From Burkholderiaceae bacterium (GTDB taxonomy: Bacteria > Pseudomonadota > Gammaproteobacteria > Burkholderiales > Burkholderiaceae_C): 15,948 bases of DNA. The stretch is from NCBI GenBank assembly GCA_025458585.1, contig JALOSD010000017.1, positions 1 through 15,948 of the forward strand. The letters run 5' to 3'. The first letter of the stretch is position 1. The number at the start of each line of letters is the position of its first letter. Below the pieces are notes generated by a model. That model was given only the letters and a program-made list of their open reading frames with translations. It ran no database searches and had not been told where the DNA came from. A program made the translations under genes and the position numbers. Shown in pieces: positions 6,039-12,358 of the stretch.

Positions 6039-6530
6039 ATGAAGCACATCATTGCCCTGCTGCTCGAGAACGAGCCCGGCGCGCTGTCGCGCGTGGTGGC
6101 ACTGTTCTCGGCGCGCGGCTACAACATCGAGAGCCTGACGGTGGCGCCGACGGAGGACCCGTCGCTGTCGCGCATGACGATCGTCACCACCGGCAGCGAG
6201 GAGGTGATCGAGCAGATCACCAAGCACCTCAATCGCCTGATCGAGGTCGTCAAGGTCGTCGACCTGACCGAGGGCAGCTACACCGAGCGCGAGCTGATGC
6301 TCGTCAAGGTGCGCGCGGTCGGCAAGGAGCGCGAGGAGATGAAGCGCATGGCCGACATCTTCCGCGGCCGCATCATCGACGTCACCGAGAAGACGTACAC
6401 CGTTGAGCTGACGGGCGACGGCACCAAGCTCGACGCCTTCCTCGCCGCGCTCGAGCGCACCGCGATCCTCGAGACCGTGCGCACCGGTGCCTGCGGCATC
6501 GGCCGCGGCGAGCGCATTCTCAGGGTCTGA
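6039..6530 (+). CDS. ilvN: Acetolactate synthase small (regulatory) subunit
   Basis: A 163-residue regulatory subunit (IlvH/IlvN type) that activates the catalytic subunit and confers valine feedback inhibition. The N-terminal ACT domain (about residues 3-78) begins MKHIIALLLENEPGALSRV. Asn11, Gly14 and Asn29, the positions that contact valine in the E. coli IlvH protein, are all conserved, so this enzyme is probably valine-sensitive. The C-terminal part (about 85-163) is the ALS small-subunit domain. The ATG at 6039 is preceded by AAGGA about 10 bases upstream. ilvC starts 25 bp after the stop. Symbols ilvN and ilvH are both used for this gene. Confidence 0.95.
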   Translation: MKHIIALLLENEPGALSRVVALFSARGYNIESLTVAPTEDPSLSRMTIVTTGSEEVIEQITKHLNRLIEVVKVVDLTEGSYTERELMLVKVRAVGKEREEMKRMADIFRGRIIDVTEKTYTVELTGDGTKLDAFLAALERTAILETVRTGACGIGRGERILRV

Positions 6531-6555
6531 ACCCCATTTCACCGGAGAGAGCACC

Positions 6556-7572
6556 ATGAAGGTCTACTACGACAAGGACGCCGACCTCAGCCTGATCAAG
6601 GGCAAGCAGGTCGCGATCATCGGCTACGGCTCGCAGGGCCACGCGCACGCGCAGAACCTGCACGACAGCGGCGTCAAGGTCACCGTCGGGCTGCGCAAGG
6701 GCGGCGCGAGCTGGCCGAAGGTCGAGAAGGCGGGGCTGAAGGTCGCCGAGGTCGCCGACGCGGTCAAGACGGCCGACGTCGTGATGATCCTGCTGCCCGA
6801 CGAGCAGATCGCCTCCGTCTACAAGAACGACGTCGAGCCGCACATCCGCGAAGGCGCGTCGCTGGCCTTCGCGCACGGCTTCAACGTGCACTACGGGCAG
6901 GTGATCCCGCGTGCCGACCTCGACGTCTGGATGGTCGCGCCGAAGGCGCCCGGCCATACCGTGCGCGACACCTACACGCGCGGCGGCGGCGTGCCGCACC
7001 TCATCGCGGTGCACCAGGACAAGAGCGGCAAGGCGCGCGACCTCGCGCTGAGCTACGCCGCGGCCAACGGCGGCGGCAAGGCCGGCATCATCGAGACCAA
7101 CTTCCGCGAGGAGACCGAGACCGACCTGTTCGGCGAGCAGGCAGTCCTGTGCGGCGGCACGGTCGAGCTGATCAAGGCCGGCTTCGAGACGCTGGTCGAG
7201 GCCGGCTACGCGCCCGAGATGGCGTACTTCGAGTGCCTGCACGAACTGAAGCTGATTGTCGACCTCATCTACGAGGGCGGCATCGCGAACATGAACTACT
7301 CGATCTCGAACAACGCCGAGTACGGCGAGTACGTGACGGGGCCGAAGATCGTCACCGAGGCGACCAAGCAGGCGATGCGCCAGGCGCTGAAGGACATCCA
7401 GACCGGCGAGTACGCCAAGAGCTTCATCCTCGAGAACCGCGCCGGTGCGCCCACGCTGCTGTCGCGCCGTCGCCTGACGGCCGAGCACGAGATCGAGGTC
7501 GTCGGCGAGAAGCTGCGCGCGATGATGCCCTGGATCAAGGCCAACAAGCTGGTCGACAAGTCGAGGAACTGA
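6556..7572 (+). CDS. ilvC: Ketol-acid reductoisomerase (NADP+), class I
   Basis: 338 residues, the standard class I length. It isomerises and reduces 2-acetolactate or acetohydroxybutyrate to the dihydroxy acids, with NADPH and two Mg2+. The Rossmann loop GYGSQGHAHAQNL (23-35) and the cofactor loop LRKGGASW with Arg47 and Ser52 indicate NADPH preference. The metal ligands Asp190, Glu194, Glu226 and Glu230 are all at their canonical positions, as are His107 and Lys130. I placed the start at 6556 (MKVYYDKDADL) because GGAGAG (6545-6550) precedes it at good spacing; the frame stays open upstream but that stretch overlaps ilvN. The gene ends just before a strong hairpin terminator. Confidence 0.97.
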   Translation: MKVYYDKDADLSLIKGKQVAIIGYGSQGHAHAQNLHDSGVKVTVGLRKGGASWPKVEKAGLKVAEVADAVKTADVVMILLPDEQIASVYKNDVEPHIREGASLAFAHGFNVHYGQVIPRADLDVWMVAPKAPGHTVRDTYTRGGGVPHLIAVHQDKSGKARDLALSYAAANGGGKAGIIETNFREETETDLFGEQAVLCGGTVELIKAGFETLVEAGYAPEMAYFECLHELKLIVDLIYEGGIANMNYSISNNAEYGEYVTGPKIVTEATKQAMRQALKDIQTGEYAKSFILENRAGAPTLLSRRRLTAEHEIEVVGEKLRAMMPWIKANKLVDKSRN

Positions 7573-7593
7573 GGCCCGCGTGCCGCCCGTGCG

Positions 7594-7617
7594 AAGGGCC
7601 GCCGCGGGCGGCCCTTT
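7594..7617 (+). terminator. Rho-independent-type terminator after ilvC
   Basis: A perfect 10-bp stem aagggccgcc (7594-7603) / ggcggccctt (7607-7616) with loop gcg, 22 bp after the ilvC stop. The T-run is short (ttt, the first two paired), so termination may be partial. The pssA start is 32 bp further on. Confidence 0.65.
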
Positions 7618-7648
7618 GCGCGTCGAGGCTGACGTATCCTCGCGCCCC

Positions 7649-8476
7649 ATGACGCTCACCACGATGCAGCCCGAGCCGGACGACGACGACGTGCCGGTGC
7701 GCCAGCGGCGCAAGGGCATCTACATCCTGCCGAACCTGTTCACGGTGGCCGCGCTGTTCGGCGGCTTCTACGGCATCGTGATGGCGATCAACGGCCGCTT
7801 CGAGCAGGCGGCGATCGGCATCTTCGCCGCGATGGTGCTCGACAGCCTCGACGGTCGCGTCGCCCGCCTGACGAACACGCAAAGCGCGTTCGGCGAGCAG
7901 ATGGACAGCCTGGCCGACATGGTCAGCTTCGGTGCGGCGCCGGCGGTGATCGTCTACGTCTGGGCGCTGAGCGGGCTGGGCAAGCTCGGCTGGATCGCCG
8001 CCTTCGTCTACTGTGCCTGTGCGGCGCTGCGGCTGGCGCGCTTCAACACCAACATCGGCGTCGTCGACAAGAGCTTCTTCCAGGGCCTGCCGAGCCCGGC
8101 CGCCGCCGCGCTCGTCGTCGGCTTCATCTGGGTGATGGACGACGCCGGCATCCGTGGCGCGACGCGCATCGACTGGCTCGCCTGGGGTGCCTTCGCGCTG
8201 ACGCTGTACGCCGGGCTGACGATGGTCACCAACGTGCCGTTCTACAGCTTCAAGGACGTCAACTTCCGCAAGTCGGTGCCGTTCATCGTCGTCGTCGCGA
8301 TCGCGCTGGGCATCGCGCTGATCACGATCCACCCGCCGACGGTGCTGTTCGCGGTGTTTTGTGCCTACGGCGTGTCGGGCTACGCGGTCTACGCCTGGCG
8401 CAAGCGCAAGGGCAAGCCGGTGAGCGTGATCGCGACCTCGACCGACGAGCCGGACGAGGCGGGGCTGCACCGGTGA
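7649..8476 (+). CDS. pssA: CDP-diacylglycerol--serine O-phosphatidyltransferase (phosphatidylserine synthase)
   Basis: A 275-residue integral membrane enzyme that makes phosphatidylserine from CDP-diacylglycerol and L-serine, the precursor of phosphatidylethanolamine. The CDP-alcohol phosphotransferase signature D-x2-D-G-x2-A-R-x8-G-x3-D-x3-D is complete: Asp65, Asp68, Gly69, Ala72, Arg73, Gly82, Asp86 and Asp90. Hydrophobic helices are spread over residues 27-250. The acidic N terminus (PEPDDDD) and basic tail (WRKRKGK) are cytosolic. The start is ATG 7649; an ATG at 7664 is the alternative. Neither has a clear ribosome-binding site, and tatcct (7635-7640) sits so close that a leaderless message is possible. 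No psd gene lies beside it. It stands between ilvC and leuA, on the same strand as both. Confidence 0.93.
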   Translation: MTLTTMQPEPDDDDVPVRQRRKGIYILPNLFTVAALFGGFYGIVMAINGRFEQAAIGIFAAMVLDSLDGRVARLTNTQSAFGEQMDSLADMVSFGAAPAVIVYVWALSGLGKLGWIAAFVYCACAALRLARFNTNIGVVDKSFFQGLPSPAAAALVVGFIWVMDDAGIRGATRIDWLAWGAFALTLYAGLTMVTNVPFYSFKDVNFRKSVPFIVVVAIALGIALITIHPPTVLFAVFCAYGVSGYAVYAWRKRKGKPVSVIATSTDEPDEAGLHR

Positions 8477-8492
8477 GCGGCGTGCACGCCGC
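8477..8492. promoter_or_regulatory. Perfect 16-bp palindrome directly after pssA, upstream of the leuA leader
   Basis: gcggcgtgcacgccgc is its own reverse complement and starts on the base after the pssA stop. It could be a DNA operator or, as RNA, a 6-bp hairpin with a tgca loop. It overlaps the region where a -35 element for the leader promoter would fall (about 8483-8488, 17 bp before tacatt at 8506-8511). Function is inferred from symmetry and position only. Confidence 0.45.
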
Positions 8493-8517
8493 CTGCACTG
8501 CGTGCTACATTCGTGCC

Positions 8518-8574
8518 ATGTTGCTGCGTTCGCTCGCCCTGCTCCTACGACCCGGAGAGCCCTGGGCGCGCTGA
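8518..8574 (+). CDS. leuL: leuA leader peptide (Leu-rich, 18 codons)
   Basis: ATG to TGA encodes MLLRSLALLLRPGEPWAR. Six of 18 residues are leucine (positions 2, 3, 6, 8, 9, 10), with the run CTG-CTC-CTA at 8539-8547; CTA is a rare codon in DNA this GC-rich. It is followed 27 bases later by a strong terminator hairpin and then by leuA, exactly the plan of leucine attenuators in enterobacteria. No Shine-Dalgarno precedes it. tacatt (8506-8511) looks like a -10 element that would place the transcript start at or next to the ATG, so translation may be leaderless. Too short for homology; the call rests on composition and context. Confidence 0.75.
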   Translation: MLLRSLALLLRPGEPWAR

Positions 8575-8601
8575 ACGACCTCGACCGTCTTCCACGCATC
8601 C

Positions 8602-8637
8602 ACGGCCCGCATGCCCCCGCAGCGGGCCGTTTGTTTT
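8602..8637 (+). terminator. leuA attenuator terminator
   Basis: Arms acggcccgc (8602-8610) and gcgggccgt (8622-8630) pair perfectly over 9 bp. The stem continues as tgc/gca (8612-8614 / 8619-8621) past a bulged A8611, closing on a cccc loop, and ttgtttt follows. A competing structure is visible: gggcgcg (8564-8570, last leader codons) can pair with cgc (8608-8610) plus gccc (8613-8616), and the same gggcg can pair with cgccc (8535-8539) inside the Leu codons. This is the 1:2, 2:3, 3:4 pattern of a translation-controlled attenuator. It ends 25 bp before leuA. Confidence 0.78.
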
Positions 8638-8662
8638 CCCACCCGGCACGACGGAGACTGCC

Positions 8663-10204
8663 ATGACCGACAAGCTGATCATCTTCGACACCACGTTGCG
8701 CGACGGCGAGCAGTCGCCCGGCGCCTCGATGACGAAGGACGAGAAGCTGCGCATCGCGCGCCAGCTCGAGCGCCTGCGCGTCGACGTGATCGAGGCCGGC
8801 TTCGCCGCGTCGAGCAACGGCGACTTCGAGGCGGTGAAGGCGATCGCCGGCCACATCAAGGAGTCGACGGTGTGCTCGCTGGCGCGCGCCAACGACCGCG
8901 ACATCGCGCGCGCGGCCGAGGCGCTGAAGGGCGCGCCGCGCGCGCGCATCCACACCTTCATCGCCACCAGCGAGCTGCACATGGCGAAGAAGCTGCGCAT
9001 GACGCGCGAGCAGGTGCTCGAGCAGGCCAGGCTCGCGGTGCGCTTCGCGCGCAACCTGTGCGACGACGTCGAGTTCTCGCCCGAGGACGGCTACCGTTCC
9101 GACCCCGACTTCCTTTGCCAGGTGCTCGAAGCCGTGATCGCCGAAGGCGCGGGCACGATCAACATCCCCGACACCGTCGGCTACGCAGTGCCCGAGCTTT
9201 ACGGCCACTTCATCCGCCAGCTGCGCGAGCGCATCCCGAACTCGGGCAAGGCGGTCTGGAGCGTGCATTGCCACAACGACCTCGGGATGGCGGTGGCGAA
9301 CTCGCTCGCGGGTGTCAAGCTCGGCGGCGCACGCCAGGTCGAGTGCACGATCAACGGCCTGGGCGAGCGCGCAGGCAACTGCTCGCTCGAGGAAGTCGTG
9401 ATGGCGGTGAAGACGCGGCGCGACTACTACGGCCTCGAGGTCGGCATCGACACGACGCAGATCGTGCCCGCGTCGCGCATGGTCAGCCAGACCACCGGCT
9501 TCGTCGTGCAGCCGAACAAGGCGGTGGTCGGGGCCAACGCGTTCGCGCACGCCAGCGGCATCCACCAGGACGGCGTGCTGAAGGCGCGCGACACCTACGA
9601 GATCATGCGCGCCGAGGACGTGGGCTGGGCGGCGAACAAGATCGTGCTCGGCAAGCTCAGCGGGCGCAACGCGTTCAAGCAGCGGCTGCAGGAATTGGGC
9701 ATCGAGCTCGAGTCGGAGGCCGAGGTCAACGCCGCGTTCGCGCGCTTCAAGGACCTGGCCGACCGCAAGAGCGAGATCTTCGACGAGGACATCATTGCGC
9801 TGGTCGGCGACGAGAGCGTCACCGCCGAGCAGGAGCACTACCGACTTCTTGCGCTCGCGCAGCACTCCGAAACCGGCGAGCGCCCGCACGCGAACGTGTC
9901 GTTCGCGATCGGCGGCCATGAGCACCGCGCCGACGCGGACGGCAATGGCCCGGTCGACGCGAGCCTGAAGGCGATCGAGTCGGTCGTGAAATCTGGCGCC
10001 GAATTGCTGCTCTATTCGGTCAATGCGATCACCAGCGGGTCGACAGAGTCTCAGGGCGAGGTGACGGTGCGTCTGCAGCACGGCGGGCGCGTCGTCAACG
10101 GCGTCGGCGCCGACCCGGACATCGTCGTGGCTTCGGCCAAGGCGTACCTGGCGGCGCTGAACAAGCTGCACAGCAAGACCGAACGGGTGGCGGCTCAGGG
10201 TTGA
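8663..10204 (+). CDS. leuA: 2-isopropylmalate synthase
   Basis: 513 residues. Condenses 2-oxoisovalerate with acetyl-CoA to 2-isopropylmalate, committing carbon to leucine. The catalytic TIM barrel starts with IIFDTTLRDGEQSPGASM, in which Arg13 and Asp14 bind substrate and metal. The metal ligands of VHCHNDLGMAVAN (His202, His204) and NGLGERAGNCSLEE with Asn238 are present, as is the HASGIHQDG motif. The last about 120 residues, with DGNGPVDASLKAI and GVGADPDIVVASAKAYL, form the leucine-binding regulatory domain, so allosteric inhibition by leucine is expected. The start at 8663 is set by CGGAG (8652-8656) and by matching the family N terminus; the open frame upstream is leader sequence. Preceded by the attenuator, so control is probably both transcriptional and allosteric. 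Confidence 0.96.
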   Translation: MTDKLIIFDTTLRDGEQSPGASMTKDEKLRIARQLERLRVDVIEAGFAASSNGDFEAVKAIAGHIKESTVCSLARANDRDIARAAEALKGAPRARIHTFIATSELHMAKKLRMTREQVLEQARLAVRFARNLCDDVEFSPEDGYRSDPDFLCQVLEAVIAEGAGTINIPDTVGYAVPELYGHFIRQLRERIPNSGKAVWSVHCHNDLGMAVANSLAGVKLGGARQVECTINGLGERAGNCSLEEVVMAVKTRRDYYGLEVGIDTTQIVPASRMVSQTTGFVVQPNKAVVGANAFAHASGIHQDGVLKARDTYEIMRAEDVGWAANKIVLGKLSGRNAFKQRLQELGIELESEAEVNAAFARFKDLADRKSEIFDEDIIALVGDESVTAEQEHYRLLALAQHSETGERPHANVSFAIGGHEHRADADGNGPVDASLKAIESVVKSGAELLLYSVNAITSGSTESQGEVTVRLQHGGRVVNGVGADPDIVVASAKAYLAALNKLHSKTERVAAQG

Positions 10205-10215
10205 CCCAGGGCCGG

Positions 10216-10259
10216 GCGCGACGATTCCTGCCGACTTGAGGAAGGCCGCGCAAGTTTTT
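10216..10259 (+). terminator. Probable leuA terminator
   Basis: An interrupted hairpin: gcgcg (10216-10220) with cgcgc (10247-10251), then an internal loop, then ttcct (10225-10229) with aggaa (10239-10243), followed by aag and TTTTT (10255-10259). The stem is imperfect. Its end overlaps the -35 element proposed for pbpG. Confidence 0.4.
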
Positions 10260-10286
10260 GATCTTGCGTGTGTTTTAGGATATGCC
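10258..10286 (+). promoter_or_regulatory. Candidate sigma-70 promoter of pbpG
   Basis: TTGATC (10258-10263) and TATGCC (10281-10286) are separated by 17 bp in a locally AT-rich stretch, 45 bp before the GTG start. A 6-bp inverted repeat cgcaag/cttgcg (10249-10254 / 10263-10268) overlaps the -35 box and could be an operator. The match is moderate. Confidence 0.45.
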
Positions 10287-10330
10287 TACACTCGGTGTCG
10301 GGTGTTTGGCGAGGTCGAGGAGGGTCGGTC

Positions 10331-11416
10331 GTGACAGGGCAGGTCGGGCATTGGATGCGGTCGCTGGCGATCGTCACGGCGTTGGCGCTCGGTGCAGCCG
10401 GCATGCCATCGGCCGCGGCGGCGACCGCGGCGAAGTCGAAGCCCGCGGCCGCCAAGCCGGCACCCAAGAAGACGTCGAAGGCGGCACCCAAGAAGACGTC
10501 GAAGGCGGCGTCCAAGAAGACGTCCAAGGCGGCTCCCACGGGCCAGCACGCCAAGCGTTCGGCGCGGGCGGCGAAGACGCGTCAGGTGGCCCACGTGCCC
10601 CCGCGGCCCTCGTACGGCGAGAAGTTCGGCTTGCGCGCGACGCCCGACCCGCTCGATCTGCAGTCCAGCGTGGCGCTCGTCGTCGACCAGGACACCGACG
10701 AGGTGCTGTTCAGCAAGAACCCCCAGGCGGTGCTGCCGATCGCGTCGATCACGAAGCTGATGACGGCGCTCGTCGTCGTCGAGGCCGGCCAGCCGCTCGA
10801 CGAGGTGCTGACCGTCACGCAGGCCGACGTCGACACCGAGAAGGGTACCGGCTCGCGGCTCGTGCTGGGCACGCGACTGACGCGCGGTGAGATGCTGCAC
10901 CTGGCGCTGATGTCGTCGGAGAACCGCGCCGCCAACGCGCTCGGCCGCCACTACCCGGGCGGGCTGCCGGCCTTCGTCGAGGCGATGAACGCGAAGGCGA
11001 GCCTGCTCGGCATGCACGACACGCGTTACGTCGAGCCCACCGGGCTGTCGAGCCGCAACCAGTCGAGCGCGAAGGACCTCGCGCAGCTCGTCAAGGCGGC
11101 GTACGGGCACGACCTGATCCGCTCGCTGTCGACGTCGCACGCGCACCAGGTCGCGGTCGGCCCGCGCGAGCTCCACTTCCGCAATTCGAACGGCCTCGTG
11201 TTCAGCCCCGAGTGGACGATCGGGCTGCAGAAGACCGGCTTCATCTCGGAGGCCGGGCGCTGCGTCGTGATGCAGGCCGAGCTCGCCGGGCGCAACCTGA
11301 TCATGGTGCTGCTCGACTCGGCCGGCCGCTACTCGCGCATCGCCGACGCCGAGCGCCTGCGCCGCTGGATCACCGGCGACGACACGCCGGCGACGTTCAA
11401 GCTCCCGTCGTCTTGA
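10331..11416 (+). CDS. pbpG: D-alanyl-D-alanine endopeptidase, PBP7/8 type
   Basis: A 361-residue exported serine peptidase (peptidase S11) that cuts D,D-peptide crosslinks in periplasmic peptidoglycan. The penicillin-binding motifs are SITK (Ser139 catalytic), SEN (196-198) and KTG (301-303). The start is GTG 10331, which has AGGAGG (10318-10323) at 7-base spacing. It leads into a signal sequence with core LAIVTALALGAAG and an Ala-rich cleavage area near residue 30; an ATG at 10355 is the alternative. Residues about 35-85 form a Lys/Ala/Pro-rich linker with three 8-residue repeats (P/S-KKTSKAA), encoded by a 24-bp tandem repeat at 10461-10532. I call pbpG rather than dacA because the protein lacks the long C-terminal beta domain and amphipathic anchor of PBP5. 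Convergent with the IclR gene, 21 bp apart. Confidence 0.88.
   Translation: MTGQVGHWMRSLAIVTALALGAAGMPSAAAATAAKSKPAAAKPAPKKTSKAAPKKTSKAASKKTSKAAPTGQHAKRSARAAKTRQVAHVPPRPSYGEKFGLRATPDPLDLQSSVALVVDQDTDEVLFSKNPQAVLPIASITKLMTALVVVEAGQPLDEVLTVTQADVDTEKGTGSRLVLGTRLTRGEMLHLALMSSENRAANALGRHYPGGLPAFVEAMNAKASLLGMHDTRYVEPTGLSSRNQSSAKDLAQLVKAAYGHDLIRSLSTSHAHQVAVGPRELHFRNSNGLVFSPEWTIGLQKTGFISEAGRCVVMQAELAGRNLIMVLLDSAGRYSRIADAERLRRWITGDDTPATFKLPSS
10461..10532 (+). repeat. 24-bp tandem repeat, three copies, inside pbpG
   Basis: Copies at 10461-10484 and 10485-10508 are identical; the third (10509-10532) differs at three bases. Each encodes eight residues, (P/S)KKTSKAA. The near identity suggests recent expansion and possible length variation between strains. 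It lies in the linker between signal peptide and peptidase domain. Confidence 0.9.
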
Positions 11417-11430
11417 CGCGCCCGTGCCGC

Positions 11431-11447
11431 GCGGCGCTCAGCGCCGC
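11431..11447. terminator. GC hairpin at the pbpG/iclR convergent junction
   Basis: A perfect 7-bp stem gcggcgc/gcgccgc whose 3-base loop (11438-11440) is the stop codon of the IclR gene. There is no T-run on either strand, so a terminator role is only inferred from the convergent position. Confidence 0.35.
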
Positions 11448-12226
11448 TCGGTGCGCTGCGGCGGGCGGTGGCCGAGCTCGGCCGAGATTTGCTCGGCGGT
11501 GGCCTTCACCTTCTCGAGCCACGACTCCTCGAGCCGGTCGGCGGGCGCCGACACCGAAAGCCCGGCGACGAGCTTGTTCTGGTCGTCGAAGATGCCCGCG
11601 GCCATGCAGCGCACGCCGAGCTCGAGTTCCTCGTCGTCGCGCGCGACGTTGGTCGCGCGCACCAGCGCCAGCTCGCGCTCGAGCCGCGCCAGGTCGGTGA
11701 TGCTGTTGCGCGTGTGACCCGCGAGCCCGGTGCGCGTCGCGTAGGCGCGCACGCGCGCCGGGTCGTCGTGGGCGAGGAACAGCTTGCCGACCGACGTCAG
11801 GTGCAGCGGTGCGCGCCCGCCGACCGCGCGTACGACCTGCATGCCCGAGCGTTCGCTGTACGTGCGCTCGATGTAGACGATCTCGTCGCCCTGGCGCATC
11901 GACAGGTTCACCGGCTGGTGCGTGATCTTGTGCAGCTCGCGCATCGGCGCGATCGCCGCCTCGCGCACGTCGAGCCGCGCCTTCACGAGGTTGCCGAGCT
12001 CGAGCAGGCGCATGCCCAGGCGGTAGCTGCCGGCTTCGGGGCGGTCGACGAAGCGCCCTGCGGCGAGGTCGTTGAGGATGCGGTGCGCCGTCGACGGATG
12101 CAGCCCCGTGCGCTCGCTGATCTCCTTCAGCGACAGCGGCTCGTCGCGCGACGCCAGCACGTCGAGCAGCGCGAACGTGCGCTCGAGGACCTGGATGGTC
12201 GGCGTCTGATGGTCTTTGCGCCTCAT
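11438..12226 (-). CDS. IclR family transcriptional regulator
   Basis: A 262-residue regulator. The N-terminal winged helix-turn-helix covers about residues 9-70 (IQVLERTFALLDVLA, then LSLKEISERTGLHPSTAHRILNDL as the HTH and FVDRPEAGSYRLG as the wing). The C-terminal effector-binding domain follows, with the typical GRAPLHLTSVGKLFLA (about 137-152) and the cysteine-containing LGVRCMAAGIFD. The ligand cannot be read from sequence. I chose ATG 12226 (MRRKDHQTPTIQVLERTF) because relatives begin there. A GTG at 12283 would add 19 residues that look like promoter DNA rather than protein. It lies 132 bp downstream of hpnE on the same strand but probably has its own promoter. Nothing in the window identifies its target genes. 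Confidence 0.9.
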   Translation of the reverse strand: MRRKDHQTPTIQVLERTFALLDVLASRDEPLSLKEISERTGLHPSTAHRILNDLAAGRFVDRPEAGSYRLGMRLLELGNLVKARLDVREAAIAPMRELHKITHQPVNLSMRQGDEIVYIERTYSERSGMQVVRAVGGRAPLHLTSVGKLFLAHDDPARVRAYATRTGLAGHTRNSITDLARLERELALVRATNVARDDEELELGVRCMAAGIFDDQNKLVAGLSVSAPADRLEESWLEKVKATAEQISAELGHRPPQRTERR

Positions 12227-12358
12227 GCGCAAATTGTGCAGGCAATCGTCGGGATTTTGAATGACGAAATCTGGGTTTGCCACTCGAGATGGAACGGCGC
12301 AGCCCGATCGGTGCGCAGTCGCCCGCAGCGTGCGCGCCGCGGCGTCACGGCAGGCGCC
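12227..12358 (-). promoter_or_regulatory. hpnE-iclR intergenic region, probable autoregulated iclR promoter
   Basis: An AT-richer island (12227-12285) lies just upstream of the IclR start. Two inverted repeats stand out: gcgcaaattgtgc (12227-12239, arms match at 5 of 6) touching the ATG, and gattt/aaatc (12253-12257 / 12267-12271). A tggcaa-17-caaaat arrangement on the minus strand (about 12282-12254) could be the promoter. IclR proteins commonly repress their own genes at such sites; the assignment here is inference. The rest, 12286-12358, is GC-rich with no recognisable feature. Confidence 0.4.

Noticed and set aside
7535..10171. An 878-codon minus-strand open frame opposite pssA and leuA
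   Set aside because: Arg/Ala/His/Asp/Val-rich antisense translation of two confidently identified genes; no recognisable domain.
10249..10268. cgcaag-tttttgat-cttgcg as an intrinsic terminator of leuA
   Set aside because: The T-run lies in the loop, not after the stem; it is kept only as a possible operator over the pbpG promoter.
10461..10532. The short tandem repeat as a CRISPR array
   Set aside because: Contiguous 24-bp units without spacers, in frame inside a coding sequence.
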